Shown: piece after piece, positions 1 to 13,185 of the stretch
Layout: every line of letters begins with the position of its first letter
Position numbering within the stretch: position 1 is the stretch's first letter
Assembly (NCBI GenBank): GCA_001414485.1
Contig: LLEY01000198.1
Span: 39,486 to 103,485, forward strand
DNA from: Calycina herbarum
Lineage: Eukaryota; Ascomycota; Leotiomycetes; Helotiales; Pezizellaceae
Direction of reading: 5' to 3'
DNA length: 64,000 bases
Notes under the pieces: generated by a model
What the model saw: the letters and a program-made list of their open reading frames with translations, nothing else
What the model was told of the DNA's origin: nothing
The model's database searches: none
Program-made: the position numbers and the translations under genes

Positions 1-2151
1 TCAAAGATGTGAATTGAGCAGACTCCACCTTGGTAAGCTTTGGGTTGGGGAGGAGGCGTTGGGGGTGTCGGTTTGGGTACGGCGCTGGGAGTGACATCAC
101 AGCTCGCAGGACGTGTTACACTGGCGGTTGGACAAATGGTTCCAGTTTCGGCAAACAATACAAGTCTGCAGTTGACGTATGAACTGCTCGAGCACTTCTT
201 GCTCAAGGTTGAGAGTGGCGGAGTGTCAATGGAAGTAGAATGCGATGTTAACGAAATAGTCTGTGTGGGAAGAGTCGTGAAGTTGCAATAATTCGTCGTT
301 GCCTTATCAACGGTTGAAAACGGTCCTCTACCTCCACAAAAACACCATGAAGCTGGCTCGTTGTTGAATCCCATGAGCACATTATTCCCCTCATTGCAAA
401 CTGGAGGGGGAGTAGGTGATGGAAAGGAAGTGCTAGATCTTGAAGATGTTTGCAAAACACTCGAGTTTTTGGAGCCTGAAAAGGAGGCAGTTACTGACGA
501 TCCAGTGGAGCTACTTGCACTAGAGCCAGGGGATGATGACATTGATGACAATGTCATTCCATCATTGGTGCCGTCGTCCCAAAATGCCAATGGAATCGTT
601 GTTCCACTAATCACTGTTGTCGGAACTCCAGCAATCGCTGATACACTGATACTTGAAATTTTGGCTTCTGCGGATATTGGACAAGCACCTACTACTGTTG
701 ATGAAACCGTTGTTGTTATATCGCATCCCGATGTTGTGACCGTTTGAGTGACACACCCAGAAGTAGCTGTAATTCCGGCTCCTGAACCTGACACCGAGGT
801 GCACGTAACGTACTTATCATAGCCCGTAGTAGGCTTAGTGCAAGTGCTTGAAGCTAACGATGTTTTTGACGCAGAAGTCCTGCTTCTACTTTCGTTTGCG
901 GTAGAGCTCGAGTGGTCCTCTTTTTCTTCTTCCTCCAGCTCGTCGATCTCGCCTTGAGCTCCTTCTAAGGCCCCTGTAACGGCACTGACAGCACCGGCGC
1001 CTACGTTTGGAAGATTGGTCGCGATTTTGGAAAGTCCATTGGTAATAGTCCCGAGGCCTTTCGTGAGAGCACTATTTGTAGAAAATTAGCATTCGATGTT
1101 AAAGAAATGGCATAAAAATCAGAAGCGGAAGAAATAGCTGAATTTTCGAGAGTGTCTAAGAAAAAGGATCCCTGGAAATATGTCAAGCAAGGAGGAAAGA
1201 TATCAAAGGTTTACTTACCCAAAGAGTCCACCGCCACCGCCACCGCCACCGCCTTTCGGAAGGCTTCCAAGCAGACCTGCGATACCCCCTAAGACACCAT
1301 TGATGTTATTAATGATAGGCGTTGCCTTTGCAGGTGAAGGATTGGAAGCCCATGCTGATATATCAGCGTAAAGCCCAACGACCTGGTTAGATACAGCAGC
1401 AACATTGGTAGAAAGAGCCGGCGAGTCTGACGTGATTGTAGTTGTAGGGGCCGGGAAAGTTATAGCTTGACCGGTTACGCCTATCAAAACAGCAACCTAC
1501 AAGAATATAGCGTCAGCATTGCCTTGTTAATAGAGGAGTTCAAAAGCAGGAGAATGTCTCAGATGCCCCGAGGATATATAAACATTCTCCAAACTTTGGC
1601 AAGAAGTGAGAAATGAATTCCCAAAAGTTGCTTACGATATTTGTAACTCCATTTTGAACAACCGTGGAGGTCGCGATGGAAGGCTGTGGGAGAGCTTCAA
1701 GCCCTGAAAGGGCGGAAGAAGCCGAAGCTGCAAGTGATGTAGTACTTGATGGTAGAGCCCTTGTTATGAAGCTACTACCACTTAAGCTAATTTGAGAAGC
1801 CGTACCTGAGATTGATGTCGAGCTGCTTTGAGAGAGCGAGTTTGTGGTTGATCCCGAGTTTGTACTGCTTAACACAGTGCCAGTACTATTTCCGAACGCG
1901 CTGCCTGGTTGAGAGGCGGATTTTGACTGTGTGGTTTGAATTATACTAGACGACTGAGAAGCAGAACTACTAACAGAACTGCTAGCATCACGACTGGCAC
2001 TTCTGGTTGAGTTGGTGTAACTCTGGAACATAGAGCTACTCGAGAGGAGAGAGCTTGTGAAGCTGGAACCTGGGCTAAGCGATGCAGTACTTGCTATACT
2101 TGCAAAGCAAAAAATTAATGTGACCCCCAAGAGAGGAATGTTGTGCGCCAT
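1..2151 (-). CDS. Ser/Thr-rich secreted protein, 3' end outside window
   Basis: Three exons can be read: 2151-1636, 1496-1219 and 1071 to the window edge. The introns have clean borders (GTAAGC...TTGTAG and GTAAGT...AAATAG) and phases 0 and 2 that agree. About 620 residues are visible and the frame is still open at base 1. The start MAHNIPLLGV begins a signal peptide (hydrophobic to about residue 22). A Ser/Thr-rich stretch to about residue 170 looks like an O-glycosylated stalk. Exon 2 ends in a run of nine glycines. After an acidic patch (DELEEEEKED) comes a Cys-containing domain with motifs such as YDKYVTCTS, GCVTQTV and WCFCGGRGPFST, a style seen in fungal cell-wall proteins. No catalytic motif is recognised, so a cell-wall or extracellular role is an inference from composition only. 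Confidence 0.8.
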
Positions 2152-3208
2152 TACAGGAGATCCAGATCCAAGGCGAAATATATCTTATCCCGAGTTAAGA
2201 TATAGAGCTGCTTGAAGGTTTTGATTTAAAAGAATACAAAATATCTCGATGGAAACCACCATACAAGGCATTTGGTGCCAGAAGTTGCGAATGGAAAGAG
2301 GTCGAAGCAAATTGGAGAACGGCTTTCTGGTCCATGAGTGTGCGCCAACTTATGTAGCATGAAGGAACAGCTTGTATGAAACTTGAGGTGGTCATCCGCG
2401 GCATAAGATTGAGAGAGAATCAAAAACAACAAAATATTAATTGTACGTCAGGCGCTGCAGGTTCTATTAAAGAGCCAATAGTCGAAATGATGAACTCGAA
2501 GGAATCGTTTCAAATCCTTCGCAGTGTTGTAAATCAGTTACGAGGGGTTTACAGCCTCCGGAAACAAAATGAGCAACAAGAATATGCAGGAAATGACTTC
2601 ATATTCATCTAGCGCGTACGTAAACGTCAGTATCACGCCCCTTGACCACATAACATTCATCTCATCCGAATCTTTTAGGGATGAAAGAGCCTAAAAGTGG
2701 CGTGTTGCTCAGCCCTATGAGGCGCCTCGCAGGAACACTCCCCTGAAACCCAGCTGTTAATTTACTTCGTACCAACTGGCTCGTCAAGGGATATCCAGAT
2801 TCAGACAGAAGTGCACGCTGGTCATACTCGAAGCAACAGTGAGAATAGTTAGTTACCTGGCTTATCATTCACCTCTGTGCCCCAAGAATCGCAAATGTGC
2901 CCTTTCATTTACTTTGCAGATCACCAACTAAGGATCGGTTTCCTTGTGCTGCTTTCGCTCGGACATCTCTCGTGATTTGAGAAATATTTCTGTTACCAAT
3001 TTTAGAATTTATATCGAGTTTCTAGAATACTATAACCAGAGATTTGAATCCTAACTCGTAGTTTAAATACCTTCCGTGCAAACCACTTTAGAATTTTCCG
3101 TCAAACCAGGACAGGACTTCTTCCAATTCTTGCTCGTATTTACCGCCCTTCGTCCGGTGTTTCTGATCACGTTCTTTAGTCACCCACTGCGCAGCCTTGT
3201 CTTCAATT
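2152..3208. other. Intergenic, no gene seen
   Basis: About 1 kb between the start of the minus-strand secreted-protein gene and the next plus-strand gene. Short open frames exist here but none has a credible exon structure or composition. The promoters of both flanking genes presumably lie here, because they diverge. Confidence 0.5.
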
Positions 3209-5163
3209 ATGAATATCTGGGTGGTTCTGGGGTTCATTATCTCTGTCGTAGCTTCTCCATTGGAAAGGCCGTTGAAAGGTCCTTTCGGACATCCGTTAGA
3301 ACAGTGAACACAGACCGGCCTTACCTTGCTAGGCTATAGAGCTCTTAGTGAGGTACTTTTATTATCATTGCAATATCGAGCAATTGAGTAACATGTTTTC
3401 ACAGGGATTGGCTAAGCTATATCAACAAAACAACAATAAACCTGTACCCAGTTTACCTGGCAGCAGTGACCAGTTAGGTCCAAGATACTACTTAACTCCA
3501 AATATACGTGAGCCTTATCCTCCTATTGAAACAATCCTTTCTTTTAGAGAGTTGTGAAGCTGGGAGTTGTTTTGCGAGTAATGTCGGCTCCAGAGATAAC
3601 TCTTGAATTATTCATCTCTCAATAACCCTTCGAATTTTCAGTATGCTAATGCGTTGAATAGGGGGATGGATAGGTGCATGGGACTGCGTCTTTCTTACGT
3701 CTTACACAGGAGACGACCCTACGAAAACCCCAATACCAACTGCTTGGAATAATGCGAACAAGGTGTGGGTACCTGCTTCATATGGCTGTGATCCACCAAA
3801 ACCGTTGTATCTCAGTGCACAAGGTCAGTGAACTTTCAGAGGCCCTATAGAAGCCCTCTTCCTATTCCCCATTTTTGATTTCCTATGTTGACATAGTTCA
3901 AAGCTGTCAACAGGCTCGGATTCTTGAAGGCCATCTTTGGCGAAAATTCAGGCGCCACTACCGAAAACACTTGTTTATTCAGCAAGATCTTTCTTCGAGG
4001 TATGGACACCGATCCGGAACAACAAAAGCTGCAGATGTTACTTCCACAGGGTATGCTTGATACTTTGGGTGTCACCGTTCAATGCGCTTCTAGGCAAGAC
4101 ATACCAGGCCAGGCAGCCCTAGCTGCATGGGGAACAGCGGATTGGTATAACTTGCCAAAAATGAGAGGTACGCCACAGAGGTTCTAGCTAGAGGCTTCAA
4201 GGTTGAAATGGGGTTGGGAAATTTATGTTCGCTATACCCGTTAGTCTTCCAGGTAGACAATAATTCGCTAGATTTTATTCATATGAAACTAGGGTGAAAA
4301 AGAAATGTGCAGGAATCTTACTCAAGTACGTCCTGAAGTCTCCAATATTGGTCGCGCTTACCTGGTAACTAATTGTTGTGATATCGGGCAATTACAAATA
4401 TAATCCCTTAATGCTTGAAATCATGATATTAGTCCTATGTGTAGAAGTGAAGGCCTAGCTACTGTTGCAATGCTGCACTTCAGAGGGCAAGAGTAAAAGA
4501 CTTGAATCCCATGCCATGCTCTACAAGAGCAGAAGGCACATTTATATACAACTTTGCAATAGCAATTGCCGCATCTATTTACCGGAAAACTCTTCCTCGG
4601 CATGCCCGACGGGCATACCGATATCTCCTTAAGTGGCTTGATCTAACAGATATCACCGTACCTATCAACAGCTACCTAGGCAAGGAGTGGAAGAGGAAAT
4701 GCTTCTTCGCTCAAGATGGGGCATGTGAACCTCCCGTACTTGCCCCTTAACTCCGCCGCATATCTTTTTCACTTTGCAGGATTCCTGTAACGTACATGCC
4801 AAAGATGCAATGGAAATTATTTCAGGGGGATACTATTGTGATGAAATAAATGCACGTAAGTTATCTAGATGGCGCCGCGGCGATCCATGAAGAACCTTTG
4901 CGGATTACGGTAGTACCGACCAATAAGGAATCAAACGCCAGTTACGCATAGTGACTGGTGGGATTTTACCAGGGTTCACCCCCTCGTTTGCGGCGATACA
5001 CATGCGCCACGATTTATGGGTGTTCACTTACATGTTCACTCCGTGGCTGGAGTATAATGCAGGTAGTAGAGAATATAAGCCACATCTCTACGACTTCACC
5101 TTCCCAATCTCGACCGCCCTTCCGCCCACCACAGTGTATTTGCAAGATTTGCCTGGCTCTTGA
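3209..5163 (+). CDS. Uncharacterised multi-exon protein, probably secreted
   Basis: The family is not recognised. The first exon at 3209 encodes a signal-peptide-like start (MNIWVVLGFIISVVASPLE). Downstream exons fit each other well: 3897-4167 (ends NLPKMR, donor G|GTACGC), 4533-4735 (starts EGTFIYN, ends ACEPP), 4780-4855 (DSCNVHAKD...YCDEINA) and 4952-5163 (TGGILPGF...LQDLPGS, stop). Phases 1, 0 and 1 match across these junctions. Two further likely exons lie at about 3405-3556 (GLAKLYQQNN) and 3655-3823 (WDCVFLTSYTGDD...YLSAQ). How they join the first exon and the exon at 3897 could not be settled; the obvious joins shift the frame. The 5' half may therefore be mis-modelled or damaged. Several cysteines and the leader suggest an extracellular protein. 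Confidence 0.5.
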
Positions 5164-5312
5164 TTTGCCTTGTCTCTGAATTATTTGGGTACCATTTTTG
5201 GCAGTGAAATTCGCGCTGTGGGCTACAATATTTCTGCTTCTTTGTCCTGCTGAGACGACCTTTTGTGAAATTTCAATCACGAGAGGTCAGACTTGGCGCA
5301 ACATTCCTCGAC

Positions 5313-5983
5313 ATGAACAAGGCACTCTGCTCTATTCTTTGTGGGGAGGACGAGTGGTGTTTTGATGGGGAGGACAAGGCGATGAAATTCAACTCGGATG
5401 GTACCGGAGAGGTGTGTAAGCTCCTAGATTTCCCAGCGCTTAATGCTGATTTCCTGTTACACAGCTTTGGGGCCGTACCACTTTCCAGTACTGGATTGTT
5501 GTAGACCTGCAGTGGAAGAGTATCAGCGTTGGACCACAAGACATAAATGTCACACCTGTGCAAAGCAACAAAGCCCCCAGCTTAATAGGGCAGATCAACC
5601 TCGAAATGACACTTTTAAACCGTATACCACAAGAGGTACAATCCTATCGGCCTATGCCCGTGTTTAACGAGCTTGAAGACGATGCGTTCCAACCCAGGCT
5701 ATACAGCATTAGAATCGAGAAAGGAAACTTCACATTACCTTGTTTCGCCGGATCTGAGAACGGGTACAGGCCCAACAACCGGTACGCGCTCCGTCTACTG
5801 TTTGATAGATCGCCATACCCGCCACGAAAGGACTGGATGAAACCGGAGTATGGACCTGATGGCTGCGGATTTTGGGATCGGAAGGAGTTTGTTGGTCGCA
5901 GCACTCCAGGGCTGGATAACAAGAAGAGAGCGATGAATGACCCCGCTCCAGCAGGCGGCTGGGATTCCTGCGCGGTCTGCTAG
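5313..5983 (+). CDS. Uncharacterised ascomycete protein, 205 residues
   Basis: Two exons, 5313-5411 and 5465-5983, joined at phase 0 across a 53-bp intron (GTGTGT...TTACACAG). The join is convincing because it continues FNSDGTGE directly into LWGRTTFQYW in an otherwise closed frame. The product starts MNKALCSILCGEDEW. It contains the motif FNSDGTGE near residue 30, an aromatic beta-rich segment (TTFQYWIVVDLQW), then LEDDAFQPRLYSIRIEKGNF, RYALRLLFDRSPYPPRKDW and FWDRKEFVGR, and ends GGWDSCAVC. The pattern of a W-x-F-x-DGTGE start and an ALRL-FD-SPYPPR-W block is reminiscent of uncharacterised single-domain proteins in Helotiales fungi, recalled without a search. No function is assigned. There is no signal peptide, so a cytosolic protein is likely. 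Confidence 0.75.
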
Positions 5984-6266
5984 TGGTGCAATTCACTTGT
6001 TGGAAGAGACTCAGTTAGGTGGCTAAGATGTGCTTGAGTATAGGAACTGGCAGGTTCGGGGTTGGTTTTCAAGAAGGAAGTTGAAGCGAATTAATTCATG
6101 ATGCGAACGGGGAGTTGCAGTGACACGATGAATGCATTTAGTAATTTTCGTTCTGCACTGTGGATGGTTTCCAATATTAAGAGAAGGGTTGGGCGCCTTG
6201 GGTGCAATCAATCCCTACATAGGATTACCTCGCCATGCTCATCTCCTTCAACTTCAAAACCAGCGC

Positions 6267-6323
6267 ATCCAATGGATGGATATATCAAATTGATATATCC
6301 ATAAATATCCAATCCATTGGATT
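6267..6323. repeat. Large imperfect palindrome
   Basis: Left arm ATCCAATGGATGGATATATC at 6267 is mirrored on the right by TTGATATATCCAT (6290-6302) and CCATTGGAT (6315-6323), with an extra AAATATCCAAT inside the right arm. Related GGATATATGG words continue to about 6360. It could be the end of a decayed foldback element; no target duplication was found. Confidence 0.6.
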
Positions 6324-6535
6324 TAGGTTATTAGATCTATTGGATATATGGGGATATATGGTGTTTTGGCTTAGTCTAATAGGGGTAGTTTTAGGGTTTT
6401 GTTTCAGGGCTTTTAGGGCGGACAAACGCTATTCCACCACCACCACCACTCCCATCTCAACACTATCAATACCAACAATATGGCATCCAGCGGAGACGAT
6501 TTAAGTGATTTGAGTGTGTTGAGTTACTAAGTTAC

Positions 6536-6860
6536 TGAAGGTCATTGAGAATTGATTGATTTGTGTAGGTCGGCCAGCTAAGTCTATATATAAGGAGTGA
6601 ATGCTGACAAAAGAGAGTATTACGCTATGGTAGTGCTTGGAACAAGTGATACAAAACGAGTGATCATTGTGAACGTGTGGAGTGAACCACTATTTGCTGT
6701 GATGAATACGGAGTCAAACTGAACACTGCTATATTGAACGAACAACAAAGTGAGGAAGGAAGAGAGTTCCAGAGGAACGGAAGCTTATATACAGGATGCC
6801 AGCAGCACGCACGTGCCGTGCTACACGTGATCTGCCCCCAGTTCCTCCAACTCCGTAACA
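6536..6860. mobile_element. Solo LTR (325 bp) with GTTAC target duplication
   Basis: The segment begins TGAAGG and ends GTAACA, the TG...CA ends typical of LTRs. It is flanked by perfect 5-bp direct repeats GTTAC at 6531-6535 and 6861-6865. On the minus strand a TATA-like GTATATAAGC sits roughly 70 bp in from the end at 6860, as expected for an LTR promoter, so the original element probably read toward lower coordinates. No internal coding region or second LTR is attached, so recombination between two LTRs probably removed the rest. A copia-type origin is a guess from style. Confidence 0.6.
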
Positions 6861-6862
6861 GT

Positions 6863-7190
6863 TACAGCTTCGGGGGTCTTGAGGCTACTACTACTTAACT
6901 CTAGCTCTCCAGGCGCTGAAGGATGCACCGAGCTGCTTTTACTTAAGGGAGTAGTACGCTGCAACTCTGAAAAACTGAAAACAATCAGGAGGTGCTATAG
7001 CTTCGGGGTCTTAAGGCTACTACCACACAGCTCCAGCGCTCCAAGCGCCGAAGGATGCTTTTCCTTCAGGGAGTAGTACGCTATAAATCCAGGAACCTGA
7101 AAACACACTAGAGGCCTACAGCTTCGAGGACTTTCGAGCTACCACCACACTGCTCCAGCACTCTAACCGCCGAAGCTGCTTTTCCAGTAC
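6863..7190. repeat. Three degenerate tandem units (~120-130 bp)
   Basis: Units start near 6863, 6996 and 7114. Each begins with a version of ACAGCTTCGGGGTCTT, followed by CTACTACCAC, GCTCCAG, CGCCGAAG and GCTGCTTTT. The first two units also share AGGGAGTAGTACGCT and CTGAAAA. Divergence and indels indicate an old duplication. None of the short open frames is consistent among the units, so protein coding is unlikely. Confidence 0.65.
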
Positions 7191-8061
7191 CTAGCCTGAA
7201 AACCAGAAAACCAGAAAACCGTTCTCCCTTTCTACAAAAACTGAAGTCATCTGAGGCTTGTGTACATGGAGAGCAAGGACTTAGCCCAATTCTCCTCAGT
7301 CTATAGTCGTATGTACCAGCAATTAGGTTATCCATGTATCAGTTAGAATTTGGAAGGGATGCCAGAATTTGGGCGCAAAGGCCCAAGTAACCGTACACAA
7401 CTAGTGAGAAATCTTAAAAGATCAAGCTTAATTGACTCAGATGACACACGGGGTAATGAAATTCAATTATATTAAGCCGTTGGAATCATGGATTGGCTGT
7501 CTATTGTTTTACTTGACGCAAGTGTCAAGAATATCGATTAAAGTGGTTAAAATAGTGATGATATTGTATATATTCTAGATCAAGACTCCTAAGCGCGGGG
7601 TAAACACAGCCCATTTGGATGACTAATCACCCACTCCCTGACAGCAAGATGCCCAGAGCGGCGGTAGAGACTCTTTCGGGATTTGGTAAGTGTTCAGAAA
7701 AATAGACTTATTTAACAACAATCCTTTGGAGATTACTATAGACTTTGCGATCTTTTTAGCAGTAGAGCATTTGAAGCTTTGGAGAGAGAAGGGATGTAAA
7801 TAGAAGCATTGTTACTTGATTGGCTCTTTTGCTTTCTGTGATATCGGTCCACGTGACTGGCCGATAATCACAGGGTCTGCTCCATATATGCGCTATTAGT
7901 CAAAATGATACCGTTCAGTAGTCATTTTAGGTGAACTTTTACGTTATTCCTGCTCTGGCGCAACGGTTACCTTGTATATTACGCAGACTAATAGTTGGTA
8001 ATATAACATTTCACCGTTCTCCAGTCCACGTGATGCTGCGCCAACGGATTTATTCCCCGCT
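7191..8061. other. Non-coding stretch; original upstream region of the HET gene
   Basis: No gene is seen. Because the LINE inserted at 8074/16708, this sequence originally lay directly upstream of the HET-domain gene now starting at 16746, so its promoter probably lies here. E-box-like CACGTG words occur near 7851 and 8027. Confidence 0.4.
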
Positions 8062-8074
8062 TCCATTCCCGTTC
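8062..8074. repeat. Target-site duplication of the LINE, left copy
   Basis: TCCATTCCCGTTC, identical to 16708-16720. The first T may instead belong to the AATC tail of the LINE, in which case the duplication is 12 bp. Confidence 0.85.
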
Positions 8075-8202
8075 GAAAAACTTCACAAACAGCGAGAACA
8101 AATTTTTTGAAATTAAGCAACGAAAACCACATCTAGCAGCCCTCCTTTTGGTTAGTTGAGAAGCCTAAGCCTGTGTACATTGCCTAGTATAACATAGGCA
8201 TC

Positions 8203-9540
8203 ATGGTAACACCGTGGCCTCAAGCGGTAGCATGGCCCAACAACATCCGCGAGCACGCTACACACCTTAGCGACTACCTTAGGAAAGCACTTGCCTATAT
8301 CGAGTCTAATAGAGACCAGCCGGTGCCAAAGCCCTTAATCAGAACCATGATCGCGTCTATAAGCGTCTTTATTACTAAATTCTAAAGTACCCTAGACGTT
8401 AGAACTATTATATAAGCTATTACAACTATCTAAAATAACCTCGAAACTACGGTAGAAACGGTATAATCTATAGCAACAAGGGTTTAATAAAACATAGTCA
8501 TATACTAACAAGCTGTTATACTTAGCTAGGAGACTAACTAAGCTGTAAAAGAAGCTACTGAATCGAGAAGAACAACCACCGTACTTATATAAGAGACGAA
8601 CGACATAGTAAAAGCAACAAATAATATTATAAAGGCTATCTAGACTATACTATCCTCTAAGGCTTTATATACGTCGGTATTAAGTAGTAATACCGTCCTA
8701 CTAAATAAGCTAATTATAATCTCTATATAAATATCTTTATTTATCTAAGTATAATATAAGATTATTATAAAGATTATAGACCTATTTACTATTAAAAGTC
8801 TTTATATAAAAAACCCTAGAAACCTATAAAGCTATATTAATCGAGCGATTAAATAGAGTAAAAACTAATATATTAAATAGATATATATTATATTAGCTAA
8901 CTAATTAAAGAGTAGAGACCTTAGTATTAAAATATTAAACAAAAACGAAGTAGATATACTAAAGCAATTCACGAACGACTAGATTAATCGAATTAGAAGA
9001 GTTATAAACATATAACTACCTATATATAAGGTTCTTATATATAGGATTAGAATACGTATACTAGATATAGAGAAGTTCGATAAGATTAAAGCAGAGCTAC
9101 TATATAATAACCGACTATTTATTCTAAACGTAGATATTAAATATATTAGATAGCTATTTAGAGCTATATATACGAAGATAGCTTTAACTATTATAGTTAA
9201 GTTTACTAGCCTAGAAGACGTGAATAAGATTATTAATAAAGGCCTTATTTAGTAAAGCGAGGTGTTTTAATATAAGAGATATAATAGATAATACTAACTA
9301 AAGCAATACTATAAATACCAAAGATATAGCTATATCGGAACCTAGTATAAAGCGAACATAGTATATAGCTATTATATAGAGGCGTACGACTTGAAAGATT
9401 ACTTAACAAAGGTTGATAAGATAGTGGCTAGGAAATACGCTATATATAAAGGAGTATATAAAGCGTGGAATAACTGATACCTAGTTAGGAAAGTTAAACT
9501 AGCGAAGGTAAAGGCGGTATATAATACTTAATAACTATAT
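8203..9540 (+). pseudogene. LINE ORF1 (gag-like, zinc knuckle), RIP-inactivated
   Basis: The first 60 codons (MVTPWPQAVAWPNN...) are intact to the stop at 8383-8385. After that the frame is riddled with TAA/TAG. Around 9310-9530 the frame reads Y-K-Y-Q-R-Y-S-Y-I-G-T, where the tyrosines stand where Cys/His of a CCHC knuckle would be (TGT/CAT changed to TAT by RIP). It is followed by an R-K-Y-A-I-Y-K-G pattern typical of a second knuckle. Such proteins bind the element RNA. The frame is certainly non-functional. Confidence 0.7.
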
Positions 9541-12500
9541 TATTTTATTCTAATTATAAGATAAAAACAGATAAACGAAAGCTTTACTTTTAGTATAGTA
9601 ATAGTAGAGCTAAACAGAAGTTAGAGAGGACGACTAAGCTCTACTACCGCTAGTATAATACCTATAGTATATTTTCCTACCTCTGGTAGATAGAGTACTA
9701 GAAGCAAGTCACCGACGAAGAGTAGAGCACTAAAAAGAATTAATATAGAGAGTATACTAGACAGTATATAAGACGAAAATAAGGATATCGTTATAGAAGA
9801 GAGTAGTTAGAGATTAAGAAGACTATACGTACTCTTAAGACAAGCACTAGAATCGATTATAATAAACTTAATACTTAGCTCCTAGTTTAATATAGAGGAG
9901 TTATAAGTTATAACAAAAGCAGCCTAAAAATACTATAGTATAACGTTATAAAATTAAAGAATATAGTAATAGCCTTACTATTATAAGACCTAAAGATTTA
10001 AGAATACGATATCCTAGCTCTCTAAGAGCTATAGAGGAACTCTTTTTCTCCGACTACTTATAACTTAATCCTATATATCTTTTAACTATACTTCTCTAGA
10101 GATAGTAGAGAAGCGCTAGCAAGGGTATACTTCTTTATTAATAAGAAGATTAGCTTATATAAATAGATATTTATAGAATATACCCGAGATCTAATTATAC
10201 TAGAAATTACTATAATAAATAAATCTATAAACAAAACAACAAAGATTATAATATATAATATATATAATCTCTTAAGAAGAATAGAACATAGGACGAGCTA
10301 CCTACTACAACTTCAAGTAGTACTATTAATATACTAAGGCGAAGAACAGGTTATTCTAGGAGATTTTAACCTATATTACGAACTCTAGAGTAGACTAGTA
10401 ATATAAGAAAGAGACCTAGAATCTAACGATCTAATTAATATTATCAACGAATTTTAGCTTAGTAGTATCCTACTAGTAAACATAGTTACTTATAATAATA
10501 AAAACATATAAACTTATATTAACCTCTATTATAGTATATAAGATCTCGTAGACAAAGTTATTACTTATATAATAGATAAGAGGATAGATTATAACTTCGA
10601 CTATCTTTTAATTATAACTTATCTAGACCTTAGAATAATAAACCGACTATAGAGAGAGATACGAGACTAGTCTAACACCGACGAGAAAGAGCTCTAGAAA
10701 AGACTATTAAAAGAGCTACTTATATAACGTTCCTCTAAAACCTAGACCGTGTTAGACAGATATATAGATAAAGTAATAACTGCTATATAATCAGCTATTA
10801 ATTACGCTACACCTCTGAAAAAGTGGTCCCTAAGAGTAAGAGCTAGTTAGACGACAGAATATAAAGAGATATAAGTATAAGTTAGAAGGTTAAAACGTTA
10901 AAACAGCCGATTATATACGGAGGAGAGCTAGGAGGCCTACTAAATAGCTTATAACTAAAAGGGAAGAGTAATACGTAGATCTCTATATTAAGGATTTAGA
11001 GAGTAGATAGAAAGTGCTATAGAAAGCCTAGAGAGTATATAGAAACTAGTAAAGTAGGCTAGAAATCGAAGCAAGATAAGAGCAGTAGTAATAACTCTAA
11101 TACTTAAAGATCCTATAACATATATTAAGTATAAAGAAGTATAAGAAAAAGTATAACTTCTTAAGACAACCTTCTTCCTAGCCCTACTAGAACCTGATTT
11201 ATAGGATATAAACGAGACTATATATTAAGATTATATTCTATTTCTAGATATTATAGAGAAAGAAGTACTTTAGATAATTACCGCGATGCCTCTAATAAAA
11301 GCTATAGGACTAGATAGTATAATAAACCGAATCCTTTATATTACTGCTACCTAAATAGCACTACATCTTATAAGAATATTTAACTAGAGTCTTTGCCTAG
11401 AATACTATCTAATATATTTCCGGCAGTCTATAACGATTGTCCTCTATAAGCCTAGTAAAGACGACTATACTATATCTAAGGTATATCGACTAATTATATT
11501 AATAAATACGATAGGTAAGATCATAGACGCTATTATTATAAAGAGAATCAGTTATATAATAGAGGTATACTAACTACTTCTAAGTACTTATATAGGAGGA
11601 TAGAAGAGGAGATTAACAGAGCACGCTGTCTATACTATTATCGAAAAGATTTATATAGCTTAGAATTCACCTAAGCTATAGATAGTAAGCCTTCTCCTAC
11701 TCGACGTCTTAGAGGCTTTTAACAACGTTTTATATACGAGGCTGCTTTATAACCTACGTAAGCGTAGAATAGACGAGAGAACAGTTAGATAGATAGCTAG
11801 CTTCTTAATAGACTAGAACATAACTATAACCTTTAACGTATTTAAATTAGACATCTACTAAATAATAACAGGTATCTCTTAAGAATTACCACTCTCGCTA
11901 ATACTATACCTATACTATAATACCGATCTAATCAATATCTATAATTAAGAAAACAATACTTTTATAATAAGATATATCGATAATATCGTAATCTTATAGT
12001 AGAGAAGCTTAATAGAAGAGATATATAAAAGCCTAGAAAGGATAATAGAATAGACTATAATATAGATAAAGAGATATATATTAGTATTCGCTCTAAGTAA
12101 ATTCTAACTTACTTACTATATAAGAAAGCAGTAAGTACTAAACATAGACATAGACTATAAAATATAAGTAGACTAGATAGAAGTCTACTTTTAACTAAGT
12201 TATAGATACCTAGGTATTATACTTAATATAGTATTAAACTAGAAATAATATATCTAAGATATTAGAATAAAAGTATCGAATTCTATTAGTACGCTAGCTA
12301 GTCTAGCCAGCTCTATATAGGGAATAGGAATTACCGAACTTAGAAGGATCTATTAGACAGTAGTTATCTTATAAATAATATATAGCTATTCTATATAGTT
12401 AGTCGTATAAGAATATAGAGAAGGTTATACTATAGAAATAATTAATTCTCTTAAAAGACTTTAAACAAAAGCGGCTAGAACTATAGAAGAGGCGTATAAA

Positions 12501-13185
12501 GCAACATTAGGTCTAGCCCTTGATATAGAGCTTTATCTCCTCTCTATAGAATAGTAGATCTAGAAGACTAGTACTAAGATAATTAGAAGAATCCTCGCTA
12601 TAGATAAGATACTAGCCTTAGAAGGGTTCCGTTCTAATAATTTAAATTAAGAGAGCTAGGTACTATATATAAGTCTACTAAGACATATTTATAGACGTTT
12701 ATACCTATGTCGAGGTATATTAATTATAGAGTAAGAGACAATCCTACTATATATTATACTACTATAGTAGTAAGGACTAAGTATATCTATTATATTAGAC
12801 ATAGAAATAGTAAAGATATAATATAAGAACTTCTTAAAGTATCTCTTAAATAGTATCTTTATCTATACTAATAGAAGTAGTATAGATAATTATATAGAGG
12901 CTACTATAATATCGCCTCTAACTAGATATATAAGGATAGCATATATAGGAAATAGTAAAACGTTAATAGTATACGCTATAGAACTTCAAGGAATTAAGCT
13001 AGCTCTATAGATCGTAGTCTAGGACTAAGAAAGTAGGAATAAAAGAAATAAAGTAGTTATCTTTATAAATAATTAAGTAGCTATTAGAACATTTTAACAC
13101 CTAGCTAGTAGATCTGATATATATATAGCTATAGAGACAGTACCTCTAATAGATAAGCTATAAAAGGACTATAAAACCTAGGTTA

